The position numbers were made by a program, and so were the translations under genes. From assembly GCA_011372835.1 (NCBI GenBank), contig DSAJ01000116.1, positions 1 through 5,903 of the forward strand: a stretch of 5,903 nucleotides of DNA. The letters are read 5' to 3'. A model generated the notes under the pieces. The model made no database searches. It saw only the letters and a program-made list of their open reading frames with translations, and was not told the origin of the DNA. Shown here in pieces: positions 1-5,552 of this stretch (positions are counted from its first letter, which is position 1; each line of letters opens with the position of its first letter). Source of the DNA: Methanomicrobia archaeon (GTDB taxonomy: Archaea; Methanobacteriota_B; Thermococci; Methanofastidiosales; NM3).

Positions 1-612
1 ATCCTCGCCCTCGTGGGCTTCTACCTCGGCGCGAACTGGGCACTGTTCGTCTTCATCGTCAACATAGCCGTCCTTGCCGTAGTGGGGTACATCCTCTCAC
101 GACTGATGCCTGAGAGAGCGCCGGGCATGATGCTTGAGATACCGAAGTACCACCTCCCATCGGCAAAGGTCGTCCTCTTCAAGACTTGGTTCCGGGTCAA
201 GGAATTCATCGTCGTGGCATGGCCCATCATCATCGTGGGCTCCGTTGTGCTCTCGCTGCTCGAACATTACGACATCGTCACATACATCAACATGGCGTTC
301 TCACCGATAACGCTGCTCCTCGGGCTGCCCATTGCGGTCGGTACGACGCTCATCTTCGGCATCCTTCGCAAGGAACTTGCCATGATCATGCTCTTCCAGG
401 CGCTCGGCACGGAAAACGTGATATCGGTCCTTTCGAAGACGCAGATAATGACGTTTACGATGTTTATCATCTTCTACGTTCCATGTATCGCTGCCATCGG
501 CGTCATGGTACGCGAGCTTGGTAGGCGCGATACGGCGTTTGCCATCGCAATAGGATTCATCGTCGCCATCGTCGTCGGTCTCATCGTGCGCCTTGTGGGG
601 CTCGTTGCCTGA
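1..612 (+). CDS. feoB: Ferrous iron transport protein B, C-terminal part (5' end outside window)
   Basis: This is the last 203 residues of FeoB, the inner-membrane Fe(II) transporter whose N-terminal G domain and first Gate repeat would lie upstream. The frame is open from base 1 and ends at TGA 610-612, so any start inside the window is artificial. Visible family hallmarks are the EIPKYHLPS stretch (residues 46-54) leading into TWFRVKEF (62-69), the GILRKE motif (120-125), and the second-gate motif FYVPC (158-162) followed by MVRELG. Hydrophobic segments lie at about 5-33, 69-87, 99-120, 140-165 and 173-203, as expected for the C-terminal membrane half. The conserved Cys162 of the VPC motif is present. 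The protein ends directly after the last membrane helix, without a long cytoplasmic tail. FeoA or a DtxR-type regulator, if present, is not in this window. Family assignment is secure; only completeness is unknown. Confidence 0.95.
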   Translation: MLALVGFYLGANWALFVFIVNIAVLAVVGYILSRLMPERAPGMMLEIPKYHLPSAKVVLFKTWFRVKEFIVVAWPIIIVGSVVLSLLEHYDIVTYINMAFSPITLLLGLPIAVGTTLIFGILRKELAMIMLFQALGTENVISVLSKTQIMTFTMFIIFYVPCIAAIGVMVRELGRRDTAFAIAIGFIVAIVVGLIVRLVGLVA

Positions 613-689
613 TGGCACGCACCTATGGGACTCCGATGGTCCAAGACCTGAAAAAATGCCTCTTTGCAGAAGGTGCTATCAACGAATGA
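612..689 (+). CDS. Possible 25-aa small ORF coupled to feoB (doubtful)
   Basis: An ATG at 612-614 shares its A with the feoB TGA stop (TGATG arrangement) and opens a 25-codon frame ending at TGA 687-689. The peptide is hydrophilic to mixed, contains one Cys (residue 16) and has no membrane segment. The only Shine-Dalgarno-like material is a GGGG run around 597-600, about 11 nt from the start, which is weak. Stop-start overlap is typical of translational coupling, but an ATG here can arise by chance and I recognise no family. It could also be the 3' untranslated region of feoB. It is listed because it would be missed by length cut-offs. Confidence 0.15.
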   Translation: MARTYGTPMVQDLKKCLFAEGAINE

Positions 690-731
690 CGACAGGTTTT
701 TGTTCAATAAGGGTTACTTTTTTATAGCACC
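672..731. repeat. 8-bp inverted repeat GGTGCTAT / ATAGCACC
   Basis: GGTGCTAT at 672-679 is the exact reverse complement of ATAGCACC at 724-731, with 44 nt between the arms. The pairing does not extend on either side. Both T-runs lie in the intervening segment. It may be a long-range stem, a split operator or chance; an 8-bp match at this distance is not rare by itself. Confidence 0.4.
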
Positions 732-848
732 GAGACACTACGTTGAAAAGCATCGCCGATGTGACAGCAAAAATATAGGTCTCACGGCGCAAGGACGCCT
801 TTGAAGGGCAAAGGACGATGCTGGGTGCAAAAAACCAACAAATGACGA
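680..848 (+). repeat. Near-identical 13-nt direct repeat in the intergenic region
   Basis: CAACGAATGACGA at 680-692 recurs as CAACAAATGACGA at 836-848 (12 of 13 identical). Each copy also has GGTGC a few bases upstream (672-676 and 824-828). The second copy abuts the TATA-like box at 853-860 on its upstream side, so it is placed where an archaeal regulator or the BRE element would be contacted. It could be a repeated operator, a trace of local duplication or coincidence. Confidence 0.4.
697..723 (+). terminator. Oligo-T terminator-like tracts after feoB
   Basis: TTTTT at 697-701 and TTTTTT at 718-723 lie 85 to 111 nt past the feoB stop. Archaeal RNA polymerase and aCPSF1-dependent termination both favour U-rich tracts without needing a hairpin, so these runs are the natural end for a feoB transcript. 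The second run is followed directly by ATA and could equally be read as a TATA box (718-726); the sequence alone cannot separate the two. Confidence 0.4.
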
Positions 849-860
849 AATGTTTAAAAA
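846..860 (+). promoter_or_regulatory. Predicted BRE/TATA promoter of the envelope operon
   Basis: CGAAATG (846-852) followed by TTTAAAAA (853-860) resembles an archaeal BRE plus TATA box. Archaeal initiation occurs roughly 25 nt downstream of the TATA centre, so the transcript should begin near 880-883, just before the GGTGA at 883-887 and the ATG at 892. The element lies over the upstream in-frame ATG at 850, which argues against that codon as the start. A further TATA-like sequence, AAAAATATA at 769-777, could give a longer leader. Confidence 0.5.
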
Positions 861-882
861 GAAATGGAAAAGATGTAACGAA

Positions 883-887
883 GGTGA
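883..887 (+). promoter_or_regulatory. Ribosome binding site GGTGA deciding the start at 892
   Basis: GGTGA matches the core complementary to the archaeal 16S rRNA 3' end and is followed by 4 nt before ATG 892. The alternative in-frame ATG at 850 has no such site upstream. Confidence 0.65.
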
Positions 888-891
888 CACC

Positions 892-1752
892 ATGGATTCT
901 GACAGTCCTTCCGTCCCCAATGATGGTCAACGCTCATTCTTTCAAAGAAATATCAAGCTCATCGGTATCATCGCTGCCCTCGTGATAGTAATAGCATCGC
1001 TCTCATTCTTTTATTTCCAGGGTGAAGAGATCGATGCTGAGTTTGCCCGCGAGAATGCACTAAAGCCCGGTCCGGACCAGTCGCTCGAGCACTGGTACAT
1101 AGCATATATGACCGAGTCGCGCGTCTACAACTTCGAGGTGGTAAGCCAACTTGGAGAGAACATGTACGAGATTCGAGGAAGTGACAACAATCTCTATGAG
1201 CTGACGTTCTACCAGGAAGAAGAAAACGGTGCCATGCAATGGTACGCACAGTTCGAGGGAGAGAACGTCTCGTCGTCCCCCGAAGAGATAGTGCTCTTCT
1301 TCAACCTCTTCAGCTATATTGACACGGGACCGTTCACCGCCATCCCCGAGACAGCTGGGTACAAACACATCAACGACATCTATCTGCTCTTCGATGCATG
1401 GGAGAACGAAGGAGTAGAGAACCAGCAGCTCGCATACGGCATGTCCGAGATCTCCAAGGCTGTCGCGATGCGTCTTACCAACAACGATATCCACATAGAC
1501 CATATGAAGGTCGGCGAGATAGAGGACGAGCACTTCATCAGGATGTACAAAGAGGAGATAGCGACTCCGACCAATCCGGTGATATACCTCATGACGGAAC
1601 CTGGCGGTGCAGACAAATCACGCGTCATCATCCCTTATGACGGGCTCATCATCATCGAGATACCCAACTACCAGAACATTCCAAATCTCTGTCGCGCAGT
1701 TGCGAAGTTCATCACGCCTTCAGGAGGGGGCAGCAGCGGAGGGAACGCATGA
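892..1752 (+). CDS. Hypothetical membrane-anchored ectodomain protein (286 aa), first gene of envelope operon
   Basis: I do not recognise a family. The protein has a short hydrophilic N-terminus with basic residues (R14, R19, K22), one hydrophobic segment at about residues 21-42, and an acidic domain of about 240 residues, the layout of a signal anchor with an exported C-terminal domain. The exported part is rich in Glu, Asp and aromatic residues, has one N-glycosylation sequon (NVS at N125) and one cysteine (C267), and ends in a flexible Gly/Ser tail (PSGGGSSGGNA). A hydrophobic run near residues 250-262 (SRVIIPYDGLIII) looks like core beta strands, not a second helix. The start at 892 was chosen over an in-frame ATG at 850 because of GGTGA at 883-887 and the TATA box covering 850. 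The stop overlaps the next start by 4 nt, so it is probably translated together with the next gene and works with it outside the membrane. Being a real gene is likely; its function is unknown. Confidence 0.85.
   Translation: MDSDSPSVPNDGQRSFFQRNIKLIGIIAALVIVIASLSFFYFQGEEIDAEFARENALKPGPDQSLEHWYIAYMTESRVYNFEVVSQLGENMYEIRGSDNNLYELTFYQEEENGAMQWYAQFEGENVSSSPEEIVLFFNLFSYIDTGPFTAIPETAGYKHINDIYLLFDAWENEGVENQQLAYGMSEISKAVAMRLTNNDIHIDHMKVGEIEDEHFIRMYKEEIATPTNPVIYLMTEPGGADKSRVIIPYDGLIIIEIPNYQNIPNLCRAVAKFITPSGGGSSGGNA
1738..1743 (+). promoter_or_regulatory. Ribosome binding site GGAGGG inside the upstream gene
   Basis: GGAGGG lies within the Gly codons of the C-terminal tail of the preceding protein, 5 nt before ATG 1749. 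The Gly-rich tail may therefore partly reflect selection for this site. With the ATGA overlap (1749-1752) it makes translational coupling likely. Confidence 0.65.
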
Positions 1753-2591
1753 GAAGGATAAACGTCATCGACCTGCTCGTTGTCATCATCCTTCTTCTTT
1801 CCGCCTATTCTTTTCTCACCCACGACCAACCGATTCAGGACCAGGTCGACGAATATACTTACACGGGCTCGCAGATCTACAAGGCCACGCGCTACATGGA
1901 CTATCTCGACTCGAAGGGATTCCTCTATGACACCTATGTCGAGGGGTACTGGTGGGCAGACTACCTGAAGTTCGAAGAGACAGGGTATGTCGTCGACACG
2001 GGTGAGGGATCGTTCTCAATGCTCCTGCCCGACGGACAGGTGGTGACCGTCGGCGGGAGGATGAGCTACAAGGAGCAGGTCGGGGCAAACGAGGTCCGCC
2101 TCATTATCAGGACCAAGTCGACGGTCAACTACCGCATGTACGCTGCCACTCATGCATCGTTTGATGCATGGCACACGTCCGTACACGAGACGGCATCGTT
2201 CCTCGATGAGTTCGCCGTAGACGACATAGCCATCACTGGCTCCATCACGTTCGACAGCGACATTGCACCCTCCGCCGTTTTTGATAAGCAGCTCGAGACG
2301 GAGCTCAGGCGCGAGCTCTACTATGTGAAGGACATCTCGGTGCTCACCGACGACAACGGCATGACGATATCATTCATGCAGGCCAGCCTCTCAGAGCTCG
2401 CCACGCTCAACACGTTCCTAGCGGAACGGGACATCGCCATGGGCGATGTCTTCTCCTCCGATCTCATCGTCTTCGTGCGTACGGGAAAGGAGATAGGGGA
2501 GCTTGACAAGTATTGGATCAAGGAACACGTCAGGGACCACCTGTCAGATGTCGTCGACGCCGATGAGAACGCCATACACATAAGGTTGTAA
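1749..2591 (+). CDS. Single-pass membrane protein with exported domain, possibly DUF4330-like (280 aa)
   Basis: The N-terminus MRRINVIDLLVVIILLLSAY is a basic start followed by one hydrophobic helix at about residues 6-23. The IN-IDLLVV pattern resembles the start of DUF4330 proteins, small membrane-anchored proteins of unknown function; this is a resemblance from memory, not a search result. Residues 35-105 look like a beta-rich domain (YVVDTGEGSFSMLLPDG at about 80-96, then VVTVGG). The region after about residue 150 is alpha/beta in character, with alternating short strands and acidic helices, and ends in IHIRL. There are no cysteines. The gene starts inside the stop of the previous one (ATGA, 4-nt overlap) behind GGAGGG, and is followed after 2 nt by a Wzy-like membrane protein, so a role in envelope or glycan assembly is inferred from context. 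Two perfect inverted repeats lie inside the gene (2151-2170, 2430-2450). DUF4330 membership is uncertain; that it is a real gene is not. Confidence 0.85.
   Translation: MRRINVIDLLVVIILLLSAYSFLTHDQPIQDQVDEYTYTGSQIYKATRYMDYLDSKGFLYDTYVEGYWWADYLKFEETGYVVDTGEGSFSMLLPDGQVVTVGGRMSYKEQVGANEVRLIIRTKSTVNYRMYAATHASFDAWHTSVHETASFLDEFAVDDIAITGSITFDSDIAPSAVFDKQLETELRRELYYVKDISVLTDDNGMTISFMQASLSELATLNTFLAERDIAMGDVFSSDLIVFVRTGKEIGELDKYWIKEHVRDHLSDVVDADENAIHIRL
2151..2170 (+). repeat. Perfect 8-bp hairpin within the second envelope gene
   Basis: CATGCATC (2151-2158) and GATGCATG (2163-2170) are perfect reverse complements around a GTTT tetraloop. In the reading frame this encodes the HASFDAW segment. In RNA one further G-U pair (2150 with 2171) is possible. 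It may be an mRNA hairpin, a protein binding site or chance. Confidence 0.6.
2430..2450 (+). repeat. Perfect 9-bp hairpin with ATG triloop within the second envelope gene
   Basis: GACATCGCC (2430-2438) and GGCGATGTC (2442-2450) are perfect reverse complements separated by ATG (2439-2441). Two G-U pairs (2429 with 2451, 2428 with 2452) could extend the stem in RNA. It is in frame, encoding DIAMGDV. No T-run follows, so it is not a bacterial-style terminator. The ATG in the loop has the GGG of the right arm after it, not before it, and no ribosome binding site upstream. Confidence 0.6.
2582..2588 (+). promoter_or_regulatory. Ribosome binding site AAGGTTG for the Wzy-like gene
   Basis: AAGGTTG lies in the last codons of the upstream gene, 5 nt before ATG 2594. 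The match to the archaeal anti-SD is moderate, but placement and the 2-nt gene spacing support the start. Confidence 0.45.
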
Positions 2592-2593
2592 TC

Positions 2594-4264
2594 ATGCTCG
2601 ATAAAGCGGTGGTATGGACCTACAACGCTGTACGCAAGGGCGTAGCGCGGATACGGGGTACGACCTATGCCCCAGCAGAAGCCGCGTCCCTTGAGCCGTA
2701 TGACGTTACCACCACGATGCGCCTTCTCGCCTCATTATCCGCCCGGCTTCTAGACGCCGTCAACGACGAGATATACAACAGCCGCGTGGGCCGCATGTGC
2801 GGACGCATCTTCGATGCAATGCTCGAAAGGGCGCCTGCGTGGCTCCCGACCATCTCGGTACGTGGCCTGCGCCAGGAGGACGCCCGCCGCCTCACCTCCC
2901 CGTTCATGTTCATCGTCGGATTCATCGCCTTCATCGGGTTGAGCGATCACGGCATCTCGACGTTCGCCTTCTTATCGATCACCGTATCGCTGTTCGCATA
3001 CGGCATTGGCGCGCTTATGGGGCGCATGAGGCTCCCCTCGATCGGAACACGAACGGGCCACGCACTCCTCGTTGCCGCCCTCGCCGGGTTCGCACTTTCA
3101 CCCATCTTCATGCATGCCGCCATCATCGGCCTCATACCACTTTTCATGTTCATCACGTCCTCACGATGGGGGCTGCCAGTATCGATACTCGTGGTCGTGG
3201 CCGGTGCCTTGCTCTTCCGACAGGCGCAGTGGACGCTGGGACTTCCCTTCCTCGCAGTTGGAGCGGTAGGCTTGGCACTGACACTGCGCACGCCGCGCTT
3301 TGCTCTGATACTCGAGCGCAACGCAACGACCATCGCACTGCTCCTCATGGCCTTTGGCACGCTCTACTGGGTGCTTTCCATAGCGCTTGTGGGAAAGATA
3401 CCCCTCCTTACCGACCGGGAGGGACTTGACCCCACTTACACGATGCGCTCGCACATGCTGCCAATCGGCACGGTGCTGCTCATCTCCCTGCTCGGCCTCA
3501 GAACGCGTGAGGGTGCGTCGTACCGGAAGGCACGGCTGCTTGCCATGGTGGCCATCGTCGTATCTGCAGTTCTCATGGCATTGCTCGGCTACCGTACGCA
3601 GGTGCTGCTCACGTTGCTTGCAGCAGTGCTCGTAGCGCTGATGTGGGACCTCATAACGATCACGGAGGTCGGCCTCACGGCAGGCGCCATCGCCGGCGTC
3701 TTCCTCGTCATGACCGTGCTTAGGACATACACCACCGGAGCGCACGTGGGATTCATCGAATCGCTCGCAGTGCGCGCAGGGCTTACCCTTGACATATACG
3801 ACATGATGGCCCATCTTGGCGGCTATCTCGGATTCACCAAGGGGCAGGTGCACATGGCAACGATCCGGGAATTTGCCACGCTCATGCCAGGGATCGCCTA
3901 CTCACCGCGACGCTACATCGCCGTCTTTGCCGGAGCGGGGGGCATCTCGATGACATCGACGCTGCTCGGCCCGATAGCCGTCGACTTCGGGCTCGTCGGA
4001 AGCATCGCCGCTCTGGGCGCCGTTGGATTCTTCATGAGCCGGATGCACGTGCACACCCGCACCACGTCCGGGAGAAGACGCTGCTATGCCACCGCGCTCT
4101 ATGCCCTCACGCTTGCCTACCTCATCCTTGGCATCGAGACGGGCCTTGTCGACTACGAGGTGCTCATGCTCTTTGGATTCGCCTTCCTCTACACGCTCTA
4201 CATCTCCGGAATACGGAAAACTGACAACACCGTCAGCAGAGAAGGGGCCAGCGCCACATCATAA
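2594..4264 (+). CDS. Polytopic membrane protein, probable oligosaccharide repeat-unit (Wzy-like) polymerase
   Basis: The 556-aa protein has a hydrophilic, Arg-rich N-terminal extension (1-100) and then about 12 hydrophobic segments, roughly at 103-118, 122-142, 155-188, 195-208, 214-231, 245-266, 287-302, 313-332, 336-350, 357-377, 455-481 and 497-538 (the last probably two helices). It resembles the oligosaccharide repeat-unit polymerase group: a GKIPLL motif (267-272) just after a membrane helix, followed by an Arg-containing extramembrane loop (R275, R285), a helix ending in GYRT (332-335), a long loop (378-450) with SPRRYIAVF, and STLLGPIAVDFGLVG (455-469), a late-helix signature seen in such polymerases. 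Enzymes of this type join lipid-linked glycan repeats on the outer face of the membrane. It is the third gene of the operon, after two anchored exported proteins. No glycosyltransferase or flippase is in the window, so the glycan is unknown. A Wzy-related ligase or transporter is the main alternative. Confidence 0.65.
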   Translation: MLDKAVVWTYNAVRKGVARIRGTTYAPAEAASLEPYDVTTTMRLLASLSARLLDAVNDEIYNSRVGRMCGRIFDAMLERAPAWLPTISVRGLRQEDARRLTSPFMFIVGFIAFIGLSDHGISTFAFLSITVSLFAYGIGALMGRMRLPSIGTRTGHALLVAALAGFALSPIFMHAAIIGLIPLFMFITSSRWGLPVSILVVVAGALLFRQAQWTLGLPFLAVGAVGLALTLRTPRFALILERNATTIALLLMAFGTLYWVLSIALVGKIPLLTDREGLDPTYTMRSHMLPIGTVLLISLLGLRTREGASYRKARLLAMVAIVVSAVLMALLGYRTQVLLTLLAAVLVALMWDLITITEVGLTAGAIAGVFLVMTVLRTYTTGAHVGFIESLAVRAGLTLDIYDMMAHLGGYLGFTKGQVHMATIREFATLMPGIAYSPRRYIAVFAGAGGISMTSTLLGPIAVDFGLVGSIAALGAVGFFMSRMHVHTRTTSGRRRCYATALYALTLAYLILGIETGLVDYEVLMLFGFAFLYTLYISGIRKTDNTVSREGASATS

Positions 4265-4265
4265 G

Positions 4266-4275
4266 ATTATTATAA
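4266..4275 (+). promoter_or_regulatory. TATA-like box predicting a leaderless transcript for the creatininase gene
   Basis: ATTATTATAA is the most AT-rich decamer in the 32-nt gap and is centred about 26 nt upstream of ATG 4297. Given the usual archaeal TATA-to-start distance, transcription should begin at or within a few bases of the A of ATG, giving a leaderless mRNA. AGGT at 4292-4295 leaves only one base before the ATG, too close for a normal Shine-Dalgarno. Confidence 0.5.
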
Positions 4276-4296
4276 CGTCTGCTACGATGATAGGTC

Positions 4297-5004
4297 ATGT
4301 ATCTCGAACATATGACCACCGATCTATTCAGAGATCGTGCGTTGAAAGTGGCACTCGTACCCGTTGGCACTATCGAGGCCCACGGACGACATCTTCCCCT
4401 GGGGACCGACAACATCATTCCCGCTCATCTCGTCACGATGATCGAGGGGAGGATGCACGACTCGCTCCTCATATGCCCTCATGTCGCATACGGGCACACG
4501 TTCTATCTCGAGGAGTGGCCGGGAAGCATCAACATACCCCCTACCGCGTTCAGGGACTATATGTGCGCGATCGCACGAGAGCTCGTGCGAAACGGCATCA
4601 CGACGATCATCTTTCTTAACGGCCATGGCGGCAACACAGCGGCGCTCAACGAGGTGGGGGAGACGATCTCATACGAGGGGGTGCGCACGCGAGTAATAAG
4701 CTGGTGGGATGAGTATGCATCAGAAATCGCACAGGTCACGCCAGGCTCCGGCCATGGGGGCGAGGATGAGACGTCGCTTGTGCTCGCACATGATGCCGAC
4801 CTCGTACAGATGAAAAATGCGGGTGTGGGGCCTGAGTGGCCAGAGTATGCCGAGATATCCCACCTAGCGCGCAGGGCCATCGTACCCGAGGCAATGACGG
4901 GTGATGCGCGGCGGGCGACGGCAGAGAAGGGTAGTGCCCTCTACGAGCTCATCGCCGATCGCATATGCACAACGATAAGGGACTACATGGAGGAGGTACG
5001 ATGA
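4297..5004 (+). CDS. Creatininase-family metal-dependent amidohydrolase
   Basis: This 235-aa protein belongs to the creatininase superfamily, whose members cleave amide or formamide bonds with a two-metal centre (creatininase, the archaeal deformylase ArfB, the peptidase MftE). The first metal motif GTIEAHGRHLPLGTD spans residues 24-38 and carries E27, H29 and D38, with the spacing of creatininase E34/H36/D45. NGHGGN (108-113) carries H110, and HGGEDETS (153-160) carries E156, equivalent to the usual HAGExETS. YGHTF...EEWPGSI (65-78) is the substrate-side segment. As in most non-creatininase members, the position of creatininase E122 is Gly. The length is normal for the family. The start at 4297 fits a leaderless promoter and leaves the usual short lead of about 23 residues. 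It overlaps the UPF0200 gene by 4 nt. The substrate cannot be read from sequence: ArfB of flavin/F420 synthesis is possible in an archaeon, but as I recall ArfB its metal motif differs from this one. Confidence 0.9.
   Translation: MYLEHMTTDLFRDRALKVALVPVGTIEAHGRHLPLGTDNIIPAHLVTMIEGRMHDSLLICPHVAYGHTFYLEEWPGSINIPPTAFRDYMCAIARELVRNGITTIIFLNGHGGNTAALNEVGETISYEGVRTRVISWWDEYASEIAQVTPGSGHGGEDETSLVLAHDADLVQMKNAGVGPEWPEYAEISHLARRAIVPEAMTGDARRATAEKGSALYELIADRICTTIRDYMEEVR
4991..4997 (+). promoter_or_regulatory. Strong ribosome binding site AGGAGGT fixing the UPF0200 start
   Basis: AGGAGGT sits 3 nt before ATG 5001, inside the last codons of the creatininase gene. It favours 5001 over the in-frame ATG at 4965, which would prefix 12 hydrophilic residues to a P-loop that normally starts right at the N-terminus. 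Confidence 0.7.
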
Positions 5005-5552
5005 CGCCGATCATCCTCGTCGTCGGCATGCCGGGATGTGGCAAGAGCACGTTCATCGAGGAGGCTTTGCGCTTCGGATACACATCGATCTCCATGGGCG
5101 ACATCATACGCGAACAAACGCGTGCCCGGGGGCTTCCCATCACCAAGTCGGGGGATGTCGCTCAGGAACTCCGCAAGGAGAGCGGGATCGATGCCATTGC
5201 ACACCTCACAATCCCAAAGATAAAAAAGGGGCAACGATATATAATAGACGGCATACGAGGCATAAGCGAGGTCGATACGTTTAAGCAGCATTTTGACAGC
5301 ATCGTCATCGCGATTCATTCCTCTCCCACCTCGCGATTCGACAGGCTTTTCGCGCGAGGGCGGGAAGACGACCCGTCGACACGTGAGGAGTTCGAAAAGC
5401 GGGATCGGCGCGAACTGGGATTCGGCATCGGTGACGCGATCGCCCTCGCAGACGTCATGATGATCAACGATAACGGCATAGCCACATTCAAGCGTCAGGC
5501 ACAGCTATGCTTGAACGAGATTGGATCATATGAAGATACGAAAGATAGATGA
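5001..5552 (+). CDS. UPF0200 family P-loop NTPase (nucleoside-kinase-like)
   Basis: The 183-aa protein has the full pattern of the archaeal UPF0200 family, related in fold to adenylate and dephospho-CoA kinases. Walker A is GMPGCGKS at residues 9-16. It is followed by SMGDIIRE (31-38), the nucleotide-monophosphate-side motif; by YIIDGIRGISEVDTF (80-94), where D83 and R86 are candidate catalytic residues; and by the diagnostic GREDDPSTREEFEKRDRRE (120-138), a lid-like Arg/Asp-rich stretch. The C-terminal part reads ALADVMMIND (148-157), typical of the last beta strand in these kinases. Length and start match the family; the start is set by AGGAGGT. The phosphate acceptor is unknown. Automatic labels such as dephospho-CoA kinase are doubtful, since archaeal dephospho-CoA kinase activity has been assigned to the unrelated GTP-dependent DUF359 family. 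It overlaps the upstream creatininase gene by 4 nt and rtcB by 23 nt. Confidence 0.92.
   Translation: MTPIILVVGMPGCGKSTFIEEALRFGYTSISMGDIIREQTRARGLPITKSGDVAQELRKESGIDAIAHLTIPKIKKGQRYIIDGIRGISEVDTFKQHFDSIVIAIHSSPTSRFDRLFARGREDDPSTREEFEKRDRRELGFGIGDAIALADVMMINDNGIATFKRQAQLCLNEIGSYEDTKDR

Larger units (their letters stand above)
613..891. other. Intergenic region between feoB and the envelope operon
   Basis: This 279-nt stretch is clearly more AT-rich than its flanks. It holds the doubtful small ORF (612-689), T-runs at 697-701 and 718-723, an inverted repeat (672-679 with 724-731), a second short inverted repeat (GAGAC 732-736 with GTCTC 779-783) enclosing a five-pair hairpin with a GCC triloop (750-762), a 13-nt direct repeat (680-692 and 836-848), and three TATA-like boxes (718-726, 769-777, 853-860). 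I see no tRNA, no convincing box C/D RNA and no long coding frame on either strand. The best reading is the feoB terminator followed by the promoter region of the next operon; a small structured RNA is possible. Confidence 0.7.

Noticed and set aside
850..891. Upstream in-frame ATG at 850 as the start of the first envelope gene (14 extra residues)
   Set aside because: It overlaps the best TATA-like box and has no ribosome binding site, whereas ATG 892 has GGTGA 4 nt upstream.
1060..1533. 157-codon open frame on the minus strand
   Set aside because: It is antisense to the first envelope gene, which has the better promoter, ribosome site and operon context; no domain is recognisable.
3161..3853. 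230-codon open frame on the minus strand
   Set aside because: It lies wholly inside the Wzy-like gene; its protein is a low-complexity mix of His, Arg, Glu and Cys with no recognisable domain, as expected for an antisense shadow in GC-rich DNA.
4086..4619. 177-codon + strand frame crossing the gap between operons
   Set aside because: It is out of frame with both the membrane protein and the creatininase, which are clearly coding, and its product is Ser/Arg/His-rich without motifs.
4965..5000. In-frame ATG at 4965 as the start of the UPF0200 protein
   Set aside because: It would add 12 residues atypical for the family. ATG 5001 has AGGAGGT and the family's normal N-terminus.
5001..5552. Naming the P-loop protein dephospho-CoA kinase (coaE)
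   Set aside because: The sequence fits UPF0200, and archaeal dephospho-CoA kinase activity has been assigned to the DUF359 family.
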